From Streptomyces sp. Ru71 (lineage in GTDB: Bacteria > Actinomycetota > Actinomycetes > Streptomycetales > Streptomycetaceae), in contig NZ_PQSS01000002.1 of the NCBI RefSeq assembly GCF_002920535.1, forward strand, positions 124,001 to 188,000: a DNA stretch of 64,000 bases, read 5' to 3'. Numbering within the stretch: the first letter of the stretch is position 1; each line of letters starts with the position of its first letter. A program made the position numbers and the translations under genes. Positions 31,511 through 40,145 of this stretch are shown here, one piece after another. Below the pieces are notes generated by a model. It ran no database searches. It saw only the letters and a program-made list of their open reading frames with translations, and was not told where the DNA came from.

Positions 31511-33762
31511 CGGCCGGTCCGGCCGGCGCGGCTCCGGCCGCCGGCGCATCCGGGGGGAGCCAGCCGGCGGCCGGTTCGGGGGGACCCACGGCGGGCGCGG
31601 CGGGGACCACGTCCCCTCCGCCCGCCGCGGGCCCGGCGACACCCGAGCAGCCCGCCCCCAACGGCACCCCCGACAGCGCACCGTCGCCCGGCGCGGGCGA
31701 GGGAGCGGCACCCCAGTCCGGGCCCGGCGCCGAGTCCTACGAGGCGACCGGACGGCTCGGGCAGGGCTCCCAGCGGCGCGGGCATCTGCAGAACGCCGTG
31801 GCCAACGTCGAGGGCGACATGGTCGGCGGCGACAAGTACGTGGTGCTGCTGGGCGGCAGCAGGCGCAAGTTACGGGTGCTGTCCCCGCTCACCGTCGAAC
31901 GTGTCCGGTTCGCCTATTGCGCTCCCGCCGATCTGCCCGACGCCCGCGACGCCCTGCTCCGCCAGCGGCTGCTGATCCTGCGCGGGGCGGCCGGGCACGG
32001 CAAGTCCGGCATGGCGGTCCGGCTGCTGCTGGGAGCCTGCCAGGGCACCCTCTACCACCTCGACGGCGGCGTGGACCTGACCTCCCTGGCCGATCAGCTG
32101 GAGAACGACAGCGGGGTGATCGAACCCGGCGCGGGGTTCCTGCTGGAGCGTCCCGAGGACATCGCCAGCCTCAGCCGTGAGACGTACGACAAGGTGCAGG
32201 GCGCGCTGTCGCAGGCCGGTGCCTGGATGGTCGTCACCGTGGCGGCCGGCGAGCTCGCCGACGGCGAACTGCTGGCCGGCGTGCGGGACCTGTCCGATGC
32301 TCCCCAGCCGTGGGAAGTGGTGCGCGCCCACCTGCGGTGGCGCCTCGGGGAGCGCGACGCCGACCGGCTGATGGCCCGCGACGACGTGCGCGAGGTCGTC
32401 ACCGAACTGCTGGGCGACCTCCCGGCCTGCCGGCAGGCCGGCGAACTCGCCGCGGTGATGGGCGAACACGTCGACCTGTACGGCGGCGTCGACCTGGACC
32501 GCCTGCGTGAGCACCGCGCCCGGCTGGAGGCGGAGGACTTCGAGATCTGGGCGGAGAGCCTGCCCGACCCCGCCACCCGCAGCTTCGCGCTCGCGCTGGC
32601 CGTGCTCAACGGACTGCCGCAGGAGGACGTCGCCGAGGCCGCCCGCTCGCTGCGCGACCGCCTGGAGGACGACTCCCCGTATGTGAGGGCGCCGGGACCC
32701 GACGGCCGTCTCCCGCTCGCCAGGGACCCGTTCCGGACGCCGCGGCGCAGACAGCTGCACCGCCTGCGCGCCCAGGAGTTGGACCAGCCCGACGGCGAGC
32801 CCGGCAAGCTGCTGGAGTACCGGGACCCGGCCTACGCGCGCCGGGTCATCGTGCACGCCTGGACTCAGTACGAGATACAGGCCGAGATCCTCGACTGGCT
32901 GGCGGAGCTGGTCACCCACCCCTCGGAGCAGGTGCGCGTGTACGCGGCCGCCGCCGGGCTCGGGGTGCTGGCCGCCGAGTCCTACCGCACGGTGGAGCGC
33001 CGCGTGCTGGTCCCGTGGGCGTACGGGGACAGCGTGCCGCGGCGCACGGCCGTCGCCTACGCGCTCGCCGTGGCCTGCCAGAACCCGTGGGTGCGGGAGC
33101 AGGCGGACGCTCTGGTCGACGGCTGGTACGCCGACGACCATCCCGCCGCGCGGGCGACCGCGGCGCGGGTGCACGGCCTGGGCGCGGTCTCCGGCAGCCC
33201 GGTCGAGGAACTGGGCCGGCTGCTCCCCGTGGACAGCGTGACGGTGGCGGTGGCCGTCGGCTACGCGCTGGCCGACCTGGTCGCCGACGATCCCGATGTC
33301 ACCGGGGCCGTGCTGTCCATGCTGCGAGCCCGCGCGGAGGAGCACCGCTCCAGCCGGGCGGCGACGCTCGCCTTCCTGATCGTGGCCGCGCAGGTCGTCG
33401 TCGAGACCAGGGAAGTGGAGCCGGACGCGACGGTTCCGGAGTGGCCGACCCTGCTGCACCTGGCGCACCGCCGGCACGAACTGCGGGACCCGTTCGTGCG
33501 GTTGTGGCGGGGCGCGCTGAACGAGTCGTTCTTCCACGACGAGGCGGAGCAGGTCATCGGGCAGTGGGCGCGGCTGGCCGAACGGGACTCCTTGCTGCGC
33601 GAGATGTTCCGTCTGCTCGTCGGCGCCATCGCGCACGGGGACACGCGCTCGGGCCGGATCCTGCGCGGCTGCGCCGAGGACTGGGTCCACCCCGAGCGCG
33701 TCGTGCGGTTTCCGCTCACCGCCCGGGTGGTGCGCGCGCAGCTCGATCTGGAAGGGGTGTGA
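31507..33762 (+). CDS. large P-loop NTPase, possibly STAND-like
   Basis: The 751-residue protein has a Gly/Ala/Pro-rich N-terminus (1-95), a VEGDMVGGDKYVVLL motif (about 101-115) like that ending the previous protein, and a nucleoside-triphosphatase domain with Walker A GAAGHGKS (Lys166) and a likely Walker B strand in GAWMVVTVAAGEL. The C-terminal half is helical with degenerate repeats of HEAT type (about 450-700). It resembles regulatory STAND/NACHT-like NTPases of bacterial conflict systems, but I see no clear NACHT signature. GTG overlaps the cyclase stop. No effector domain is fused. Confidence 0.7.
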   Translation: MTAGPAGAAPAAGASGGSQPAAGSGGPTAGAAGTTSPPPAAGPATPEQPAPNGTPDSAPSPGAGEGAAPQSGPGAESYEATGRLGQGSQRRGHLQNAVANVEGDMVGGDKYVVLLGGSRRKLRVLSPLTVERVRFAYCAPADLPDARDALLRQRLLILRGAAGHGKSGMAVRLLLGACQGTLYHLDGGVDLTSLADQLENDSGVIEPGAGFLLERPEDIASLSRETYDKVQGALSQAGAWMVVTVAAGELADGELLAGVRDLSDAPQPWEVVRAHLRWRLGERDADRLMARDDVREVVTELLGDLPACRQAGELAAVMGEHVDLYGGVDLDRLREHRARLEAEDFEIWAESLPDPATRSFALALAVLNGLPQEDVAEAARSLRDRLEDDSPYVRAPGPDGRLPLARDPFRTPRRRQLHRLRAQELDQPDGEPGKLLEYRDPAYARRVIVHAWTQYEIQAEILDWLAELVTHPSEQVRVYAAAAGLGVLAAESYRTVERRVLVPWAYGDSVPRRTAVAYALAVACQNPWVREQADALVDGWYADDHPAARATAARVHGLGAVSGSPVEELGRLLPVDSVTVAVAVGYALADLVADDPDVTGAVLSMLRARAEEHRSSRAATLAFLIVAAQVVVETREVEPDATVPEWPTLLHLAHRRHELRDPFVRLWRGALNESFFHDEAEQVIGQWARLAERDSLLREMFRLLVGAIAHGDTRSGRILRGCAEDWVHPERVVRFPLTARVVRAQLDLEGV

Positions 33763-33764
33763 GG

Positions 33765-35489
33765 GTGTCCTTTTCGCTGATACTGAACGACCGCGCGATC
33801 CCGCGCAGCCGGGTGGGGGAGCTGCCCAACCTGCCGCCGGCGGTGGCGATCGTCTACCCCGTGGAGGGCGGGCCCTTCGAGGTGGAGCGGGTCCGTACGT
33901 TCGGGCAGCGCTGGTTCGGCGGGAGCCGGCCCTGCTACGTCGTCGACCTGAGCGATCACCGGCGTCAGGCGAACGTCACCAAGACCCCGCTGACCTGCAA
34001 GGACGGCGGGCACCGGTTCCAGGCGACGATCGACGTCGGCTTCCGCGTGCACGACCCGGCGATGGTGGTGGCCCGCAATGTGCGCGACGCGCTCACGGTC
34101 GTCTACGGGTATCTGACCGACCGCGTCCGCCTGTGCGCCGCCCGGTTCGCCATCACCGAGGCCATGGCGGCGCAGCTGGCGATCAACCAGGAACTGGACC
34201 GGGAGATCCGGCTGCCCGAGGGCGTCACGATCTACTACTGCAAGATCCAGATGGAGCCCGACGCGGCGGCCGCCCGGCACATCCAGGAGCTGGAGGAGGC
34301 CCGCCGCCGCGCCCGGCTCGGGGTGCACGAGCACGAGGCGAGGCTCGGTGAGGCCCGCTCCGAGGTGGAGATCGAGGCGCTGCGTGCCGCGGGCCGCCGG
34401 GAGCGCGAGCGGGAGGAGCGGGCCGCGCTGGGCAGCGGGCCGATGGACATGGAACGGCTCCTGTCCGAGCACCTCGTGCGCCACCCGGAGGACACCGCGC
34501 AGGCGCTCACCCTGTGGGGCCAGGTCCGTGCGGCCGAGGCCGCCCAGCACGAGATCCGCGACCAGCGGCACGCGGAGATGGTCAAGTTCCTGATCGAGCG
34601 GGGCGTGGTGCGCGAGGTCGACCTGCCGGGGCTGCGCAAGGGAGTGCTGGGACCCGGCGCGGCCGGCACCGGCGTCGCCGGGGTGCTGGAGCGTCCCGAC
34701 GCCGGCACCGCGCCGTCGTTCAGCACCGGCACGCCGCCGCAGCTGCCCGACTACTCGTCCGCGCCCGCCTCCGCGCAGGCCGGCGGTCCCGTCCAGTGGG
34801 GCGGCTCCACCCCCGCGGTCACCTCAGCGCCGCCCAGCGGGCTGATCCCGGTCTACCTCGTGCTGGACACCTCCGCCGCGGCGGCCGGCTGCCTCACCGA
34901 CCTCGGGAACATGCTGCGCTCGGTGCAGACCGTGCTGGCCAGCAGCCCCGACGTGGCGGCAGCGGTCCGGCTGTCGGTGATCACCTACGCCGACGGGGCC
35001 GACGTGGTGCTGCCGCTGACCGAGGTGTCCTGGCGCACCGGAGTGCCCGGCCTGAACACCGCGCCGGGCTGCCGTTACCGGCCCGTGCTGCGGCGGCTGC
35101 GGGACCTCGTGCCGCTGGAGACCGAGCGGCTGAAGGAGCAGGTGCCGCGCGTGCTGCGCCCGGTGGTCTTCTTCCTCGCCGTCGCCGAGGCCGAGGACGA
35201 CACCGAGTGGCCGCAGGCGCACGCGGAGCTGATGGCGCACACGTACCACCCGCACCTGGTGGCCTGCGGCGTCGGGCCGGGCCGGGTGCGTGCGGTGCAG
35301 CGGCTGGCCTCGCGGCCGGAACTCGGCGTGGTCGCCGTGGAGGGGGCGGACACGGCGCAGTCGGTCGTGCAGTTCTCGGTGCTGGTGCAGCAGACGCTGC
35401 TGCACCTGGGCCGGAGCGCGCTCGCGGGACGGATGGAGCTGCGGCTGGACTGCCCGCAGGGCCTGATGCCGGTCCCCGGCGAGCACTGA
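33765..35489 (+). CDS. SPFH-like/coiled-coil protein with degenerate vWA domain
   Basis: This 574-residue protein has an N-terminal SPFH/band 7-like part (1-170, with VTKTPLTCKDGGHRFQATID and a helix-rich DRVRLCAARFAITEAM region), a charged coiled coil (165-290), a disordered linker, and a C-terminal vWA-like domain from about 362. The metal site there reads LVLDTSAAAAG instead of DxSGS, so it probably does not bind metal normally. GTG 33765 has AAGGGG at good spacing; GTG 33759 overlapping the NTPase stop is an alternative. Role unknown; a scaffold is plausible. Confidence 0.65.
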   Translation: MSFSLILNDRAIPRSRVGELPNLPPAVAIVYPVEGGPFEVERVRTFGQRWFGGSRPCYVVDLSDHRRQANVTKTPLTCKDGGHRFQATIDVGFRVHDPAMVVARNVRDALTVVYGYLTDRVRLCAARFAITEAMAAQLAINQELDREIRLPEGVTIYYCKIQMEPDAAAARHIQELEEARRRARLGVHEHEARLGEARSEVEIEALRAAGRREREREERAALGSGPMDMERLLSEHLVRHPEDTAQALTLWGQVRAAEAAQHEIRDQRHAEMVKFLIERGVVREVDLPGLRKGVLGPGAAGTGVAGVLERPDAGTAPSFSTGTPPQLPDYSSAPASAQAGGPVQWGGSTPAVTSAPPSGLIPVYLVLDTSAAAAGCLTDLGNMLRSVQTVLASSPDVAAAVRLSVITYADGADVVLPLTEVSWRTGVPGLNTAPGCRYRPVLRRLRDLVPLETERLKEQVPRVLRPVVFFLAVAEAEDDTEWPQAHAELMAHTYHPHLVACGVGPGRVRAVQRLASRPELGVVAVEGADTAQSVVQFSVLVQQTLLHLGRSALAGRMELRLDCPQGLMPVPGEH

Positions 35490-35515
35490 AGCGGAACGGG
35501 AAGGGGAGTAGTGGG

Positions 35516-36193
35516 ATGGCTGAGACGCTGGGGCAGCTGCTGCCGGTGTACGTCCTCGCGGACGAGTCGGGGTCGATGACGGCGTACGTGGGCGACCTCA
35601 ACGAGGGGATGAAGTCGCTGCACGTGGCGCTGCTGGGGGAGCCGATGGCGGCGGCCAAGGTGCGCTTCTCGGTGCTCGGGTTCGCCGGGGGTGTCACCGA
35701 GCGGCTGGTGCTGGCCGATCTGAGAAGCGAGGCCGAGCTGCCGCGGCTGTCGGCGGGGGGCGGCACGAACTACGACGCGGCGTTCGGGGCGCTGCTGCAG
35801 CGGATCCCGCAGGACGTGGCGGCGCTGAAGGCCCAGGGCTACCGGGTGCACCGGCCCGCGGTGTTCTTCCTCAGCGACGGGCAGCCGACCTGCGGGGAGG
35901 AGTGGCGGCAGACGCACAGCCGGCTCACCGACCGGTCGGTTACCCCGGCGGCGCCCAACGTCATCGCGTTCGGGATCGGTGAGGCCCGAGCCGACACGAT
36001 CCTGTCCGTGGCGACGCGGCAGGACTTCGCGTTCGTGTCCCTTCCCGGGGCACAACTCGGCGATTCCATCGCCAGGTTCTTCACCGCGCTCACCAAGAGC
36101 GTGGTGGAGTCGGGCAACGCGATGGCGTCGGGCCGGCCCGAGCTGGTGGTGGAGAAGCCCGAGGGCTTCCGGCTCGCGATCGACGAGGTCTGA
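35516..36193 (+). CDS. TerY-like stand-alone vWA protein
   Basis: The 225-residue protein is a single von Willebrand A domain of the TerY type. The metal-ion site is complete: VLADESGSM (DxSxS), GGGTNYDAAF (Thr) and FFLSDGQPT (Asp). Such proteins appear with a PP2C phosphatase and a protein kinase in TerY-P triads, exactly the genes that follow here. It is expected to be a cytoplasmic metal-dependent interaction module. ATG 35516 has AAGGGGAG eight bases before it. The next gene starts one base after its stop. Confidence 0.85.
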   Translation: MAETLGQLLPVYVLADESGSMTAYVGDLNEGMKSLHVALLGEPMAAAKVRFSVLGFAGGVTERLVLADLRSEAELPRLSAGGGTNYDAAFGALLQRIPQDVAALKAQGYRVHRPAVFFLSDGQPTCGEEWRQTHSRLTDRSVTPAAPNVIAFGIGEARADTILSVATRQDFAFVSLPGAQLGDSIARFFTALTKSVVESGNAMASGRPELVVEKPEGFRLAIDEV

Positions 36194-36194
36194 G

Positions 36195-37730
36195 GTGGAC
36201 AAGCGGGTGCGGTTTCCCTGGCACAAGGACCGGGCGGACGAGCGGCAGGACGCGCCGGAGGCGGCCACGGACGACGGGCCGGACGGCACGCGGCCCGCGC
36301 CGGCGCAGGCCGGCCCCCCGGGCGCGGGGCACCCGGCCCGGCCCTACCCGCCGCCCGACTATCCGGTCCCTGACTACCAGGTGCCGGACTACCGGGTGTC
36401 GGACTACCAGGTACCCGAGTACTCCGGTCCGGACCTGAACGCCCCCGACCGGCCGCGGCCGCCCGGCAGCACGGACCGCGCCGGCGGCGCGTACGCCGAG
36501 CAGCCCGCCCCCGGCGACCACCCCGCCTACGGCACCCCGCCCCTGCTCGACGGCCGCCCACCACAGGGGTACGGCGTGCCGCCCCAGGGGTACGGCACCG
36601 CGCCGCCGCCGGATGGTCAGTGGTCCCAGGGCTACGGCACCGCGCCGCCGGCGGATGGTCAGCGGTCCCAGGGGTACGGCACCGCGCCGCCGGATGGCCA
36701 GCGGTCCCAGGGCTACGGCACCCCGCCCCCGCCCCCTGCCCAGCCACCGCGCGGCCATGGCGCCGTGAGCGGACCCGGGCAGCCGGAGTCCGCCGGGCGC
36801 GGTTCGCGCGTCCCGCGTCCCGAGGGTGACCCTTGGCAGCGGATCGTGCTCGGTACGCCGGCGGTCAGCCTGGAGGCGAAGCCTCCGCCCGCCGACCCCT
36901 ACCGGCCCGACACCCTCTTCGACGGATGGTCGACGCCGCACCTGACCGTGCGGCTGGCTTCCGTCCGCGGAGACGCCCACCGCGTCGGCGGGCTGCCCCG
37001 GCAGGACGACGTGGTCGTCGCCTGGCACGAGCCGACCGGCACGGTCGCCTTCGCCGTGGCCGACGGTGTCTCGGCCGCGCCGCAGTCCCACGTGGGCGCC
37101 GCGCTGGCCTGCCGTACGGCCGTGAACGACCTGCTGGTGCAGCTCGGCGAGGACAGAGCCGGACCGGACTGGTCCCGCGTGGTGCACGCCGCCGCCTACC
37201 AGCTCCACATGCGCGTCGCACGCGGCCGGGAGCCGGACGAGAGGGACCGGGCGGAGGCCGTGCGGACGCTGGCGACGACCCTGGTGGCGGGCACGGTCGC
37301 CCCGGCCGAGGACGGCGGGATGCACGTCACGGTGGTGCGCGCCGGTGACTCCTCCGCCTGGCTGCTGCAGGCAGGCCGGTTCATGCCGCTGCTGCACGAC
37401 GGGACGGAGGACAGCGACGACATCTCCAGCACCGCCGTGGTCGCGCTGCCGCGGCTCGCCGGTCAGGTGCGCCCGCTGTCGTACACCTTGCCCGCGGACT
37501 GCGTGCTGCTGGTGGGCACCGACGGATTCGGGGTGCCGCTCGGCGACGGCACCGGGCTGGTCGGGCAGATGTTCGCGCAGGGTCTGACGGTGCCGCCGGT
37601 GCAGCCGTGGACCCTGGCCCGTCTGCTCGACTTCTCCCGGGAGACGTTCGACGACGACCGCACCCTGCTCGCCGTATGGCCCAGGCACCGCCTGCCCACC
37701 GGGCCCGGTCCGAGCGGGGGCAGCCGGTGA
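36195..37730 (+). CDS. PP2C-type protein phosphatase with repetitive disordered N-terminus
   Basis: The 511-residue protein has a PP2C-like domain at about 245-490: an acidic DDVVVAWHE near the first metal site, FAVADGVSAAP, VVRAGDSSAWLLQAG and LLVGTDGFGVPLGDG, all matching PP2C blocks. The first 210 residues are disordered, with PDYxVPDY repeats (about 55-76) and four QGYGTxPPxDGQ units (about 117-178). It should reverse the action of the kinase encoded next. GTG 36195 lies one base past the vWA stop; its stop overlaps the kinase start (GTGA). Confidence 0.85.
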   Translation: MDKRVRFPWHKDRADERQDAPEAATDDGPDGTRPAPAQAGPPGAGHPARPYPPPDYPVPDYQVPDYRVSDYQVPEYSGPDLNAPDRPRPPGSTDRAGGAYAEQPAPGDHPAYGTPPLLDGRPPQGYGVPPQGYGTAPPPDGQWSQGYGTAPPADGQRSQGYGTAPPDGQRSQGYGTPPPPPAQPPRGHGAVSGPGQPESAGRGSRVPRPEGDPWQRIVLGTPAVSLEAKPPPADPYRPDTLFDGWSTPHLTVRLASVRGDAHRVGGLPRQDDVVVAWHEPTGTVAFAVADGVSAAPQSHVGAALACRTAVNDLLVQLGEDRAGPDWSRVVHAAAYQLHMRVARGREPDERDRAEAVRTLATTLVAGTVAPAEDGGMHVTVVRAGDSSAWLLQAGRFMPLLHDGTEDSDDISSTAVVALPRLAGQVRPLSYTLPADCVLLVGTDGFGVPLGDGTGLVGQMFAQGLTVPPVQPWTLARLLDFSRETFDDDRTLLAVWPRHRLPTGPGPSGGSR

Positions 37731-39373
37731 CGGACAGCGCGGCCGCCCGGATCCCCCACGAGCGTCTGCTCCTCGGCCGCTCGCTGGGCGACGGCGGCCA
37801 GGGCAAGGTCTGGGAGATCGAGAAGCGGCTGATCAACAAGACCTGGCCCGTGGCGTACAAGGAGTACAAGCCGACCGCGCTGGGCGAGCTGCGCGTCGGC
37901 ACGCTGGAGCGCATGGTCGCCTTCCTGCCCGCACAGCCGGCCGCGGTCGGTGAGTGGATGGCGCGGAACACGGCCTGGCCCGCGGCGCTGGTGACCCGCG
38001 GGCAGGACGTGTGCGGCTTTTTGATGCGGCAGATCCCGGACGAGTACTTCCTCACCCTGCCCTCGGGCGACCGCAAGACGGCCGGCTTCGAGTTCCTGCT
38101 CAACTCCCTGGCTTATGTGGACCGTATGGTCGGCGAGGTGACGCCCCGGCAGATGATGGGGCTGCTGCTCGCCCTGGCCGACACCTTGCAGCGGTTGCAC
38201 GGGCTGGGGGTGGTGGCCGGCGACCTGTCGCCGAAGAACCTGCTGTTCACCCTGGCCGGACCGCGCCCGGGCTGTTTCCTCATCGACTGCGACGCGATGG
38301 GCCTGGGCGGCGACTGGGCGCTCAAGCCCGTGCAGACGCCGGGCTGGGAGCTGCCCGCCGGTGAGGCGGTCGGCACCCGGCAGGGCGACGTCTACAAGTT
38401 CGCGCTGCTCGCGGTCCGTCTCTTCCTGCACGAGCAGCACGGGCAGGACACGGGGGCGCTACGGCGCGTCGACGGCGCCGTGGGCGACCTGGCGGAGCGT
38501 GCCCTGCGGGGCACGGCCCCCGATCGGCCGGCCCTGTCGGAGTGGCTGGATCCGCTGCGCCGGGCCTTCGACACCGCGCCGGTGACCTGGCCGGCCACCG
38601 CCGGCCCGAAGCCCCGCCCGACGCCCCCGACCCCACCGCCGAGCCCTCCGCCCACGGCCACCCCCTCCGGCCCGCCGCCCGGGCCGGGCAGGACGACGTC
38701 GCCGGGCCGCACCATGGCCGGCTCCGGGCCGGTCACCGCGCACGCGCCGCAGCAGGCCACCCCGCAGGGTTCGCGGACGGGCTGTGCGATTGCGGTCGCC
38801 GTGCTGCTCCTGGTCGCACTGGTCGTCGCGGTGGTGGCGTGGGTGCACGGCTCCAACGGTGACAGCGGCTCGGGAGGCAACAGCAGCAGCAGTACGGGCA
38901 CGCTCCAGGGCGAGGCGGGTTCGTCGGACAGCCTTGCGGAGCAGGCCCGCACGCTGGACGACCTGCTGGAGGAGAACGCCGGCCGGCGCGGGGGCGTCGC
39001 CGACGCGGTGCAGTCGATGACGCGCTGCACCGGTCTGCAGTCGGCCCGCAGTGTGTTCACCGAGGCGGCCGACGCGCGCGACGACCTGGTGACACGGCTC
39101 GACGCGCTGAGCGGGTCCGCGCTGCCCGACGGCCTGCTGTCGACGCTGCGCACCGCCTGGCGCAGCTCCGAGGAGGCCGACCGGGCCTACGCACGGGTGG
39201 TGGACGAGGTGTCGGGGAACTGCTCGGCCGACGCCGTGAACAGCTCCGGCGCCTGGCAGGACGCGGCGGACGCGAGCGCCGAGGCGACGCGGGCGAAGAA
39301 GGACTTCGTCACACAGTGGAACCCGCTCGCCGAGCAGTACGGCCTCACGACGCTGGTCTGGAGCGACCTGTGA
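37727..39373 (+). CDS. membrane-anchored protein kinase (TerY-P type)
   Basis: The 548-residue protein has a kinase domain in its first 290 residues: Gly loop SLGDGGQGKVW, Lys in VAYKEYKPTALGEL, catalytic loop GVVAGDLSPKNLLF and metal-binding FLIDCDAMG in place of DFG. A Pro/Thr-rich linker leads to one membrane segment (about 353-374) and an extracytoplasmic helical domain of about 170 residues. It therefore could couple outside signals to phosphorylation inside. It forms a triad with the vWA and PP2C genes. The gene ends 12 bases before the convergent Crp/Fnr gene. Confidence 0.85.
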   Translation: MTDSAAARIPHERLLLGRSLGDGGQGKVWEIEKRLINKTWPVAYKEYKPTALGELRVGTLERMVAFLPAQPAAVGEWMARNTAWPAALVTRGQDVCGFLMRQIPDEYFLTLPSGDRKTAGFEFLLNSLAYVDRMVGEVTPRQMMGLLLALADTLQRLHGLGVVAGDLSPKNLLFTLAGPRPGCFLIDCDAMGLGGDWALKPVQTPGWELPAGEAVGTRQGDVYKFALLAVRLFLHEQHGQDTGALRRVDGAVGDLAERALRGTAPDRPALSEWLDPLRRAFDTAPVTWPATAGPKPRPTPPTPPPSPPPTATPSGPPPGPGRTTSPGRTMAGSGPVTAHAPQQATPQGSRTGCAIAVAVLLLVALVVAVVAWVHGSNGDSGSGGNSSSSTGTLQGEAGSSDSLAEQARTLDDLLEENAGRRGGVADAVQSMTRCTGLQSARSVFTEAADARDDLVTRLDALSGSALPDGLLSTLRTAWRSSEEADRAYARVVDEVSGNCSADAVNSSGAWQDAADASAEATRAKKDFVTQWNPLAEQYGLTTLVWSDL

Positions 39374-39385
39374 GCCCGGCGGTGC

Positions 39386-40117
39386 TCATCCCGCTCCGGC
39401 GGTCGGCCCGCCCTCGCGGACGCGTTTGAGGGCGTCGGGATTGTCCAGGGTCAGCCGGGTGCGGCCGGTGGTCACCCAGCCGTCGGCCCGCCACTGCTCC
39501 AGGACGCGGCTGACGGTCCTGCGTGAGCCGAGGACCAGGCCGGCGAAGTCGTCCTGGGACAGCGGCAGTGCGATCTCGACGGCGCCGGAGGCACGCCGGC
39601 GCCCGTGGGCCGCGGCGAGATCGAGCAGGAGACCGGCGAGCCGGGAGGCGAGCGGGTCGGCGCCCGCGGAGGTGCGCTGCCGGTCGGCGTCGCGCAGACG
39701 GGCCGACAGCATCCGGTGCACGGCGCCGGTGATGACGGGGTGGTCACGGGCCGCCGTACGGAACCGGCCGGCCGGAATCAGCAGGGCGTGCACCGGGGTG
39801 AGCGCGGTCACCGTCGCCGACCGGGGACCGCCGTCCAGTCCGGCCTGTTCGCCGACCAGGTCGCCGGGGCCACGCAGAGCCAGCACCGCCTGGTAGCCGG
39901 CGGCGGACAGGCTCGTCACCTTCACGCAGCCGTCGCCGACGACGAGGAGGTGGTCGGTGAGGTCGTCCTGGCGCATCAGGTCGTCCCGCGCCGGATACGC
40001 CGTCACCCGGCCCGCGGCGCGCAGCGCGGAGCGGGCGGGCGCGTCCAGCAGGTCCCAGAAGGGGGTGTGGCCGGGCCCGCGGCCCGTCGGCCCGCCGCTG
40101 AGGAAGTCCGCGGTCAT
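39386..40117 (-). CDS. Crp/Fnr-family transcriptional regulator
   Basis: The 243-residue protein has an N-terminal cyclic-nucleotide-binding-like beta barrel (VVGDGCVKVTSLSAAGYQAVLALRGPGDLVGEQAGLDG) and a C-terminal winged helix with LPLSQDDFAGLVLGSRRTVSRVLEQW. No Cys cluster for an Fe-S centre is present, so it is more Crp-like than Fnr-like. The start has GGAAGGGA. It lies 28 bases downstream of the membrane protein gene at 40146 on the same strand, so the two are probably one operon, head-on to the kinase gene. A nucleotide made by the 30638 cyclase is a possible ligand; this is inference. Confidence 0.9.
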   Translation of the reverse strand: MTADFLSGGPTGRGPGHTPFWDLLDAPARSALRAAGRVTAYPARDDLMRQDDLTDHLLVVGDGCVKVTSLSAAGYQAVLALRGPGDLVGEQAGLDGGPRSATVTALTPVHALLIPAGRFRTAARDHPVITGAVHRMLSARLRDADRQRTSAGADPLASRLAGLLLDLAAAHGRRRASGAVEIALPLSQDDFAGLVLGSRRTVSRVLEQWRADGWVTTGRTRLTLDNPDALKRVREGGPTAGAG

Positions 40118-40145
40118 CGACGTCCCTTCCGCGTGGCCCCGGTGG

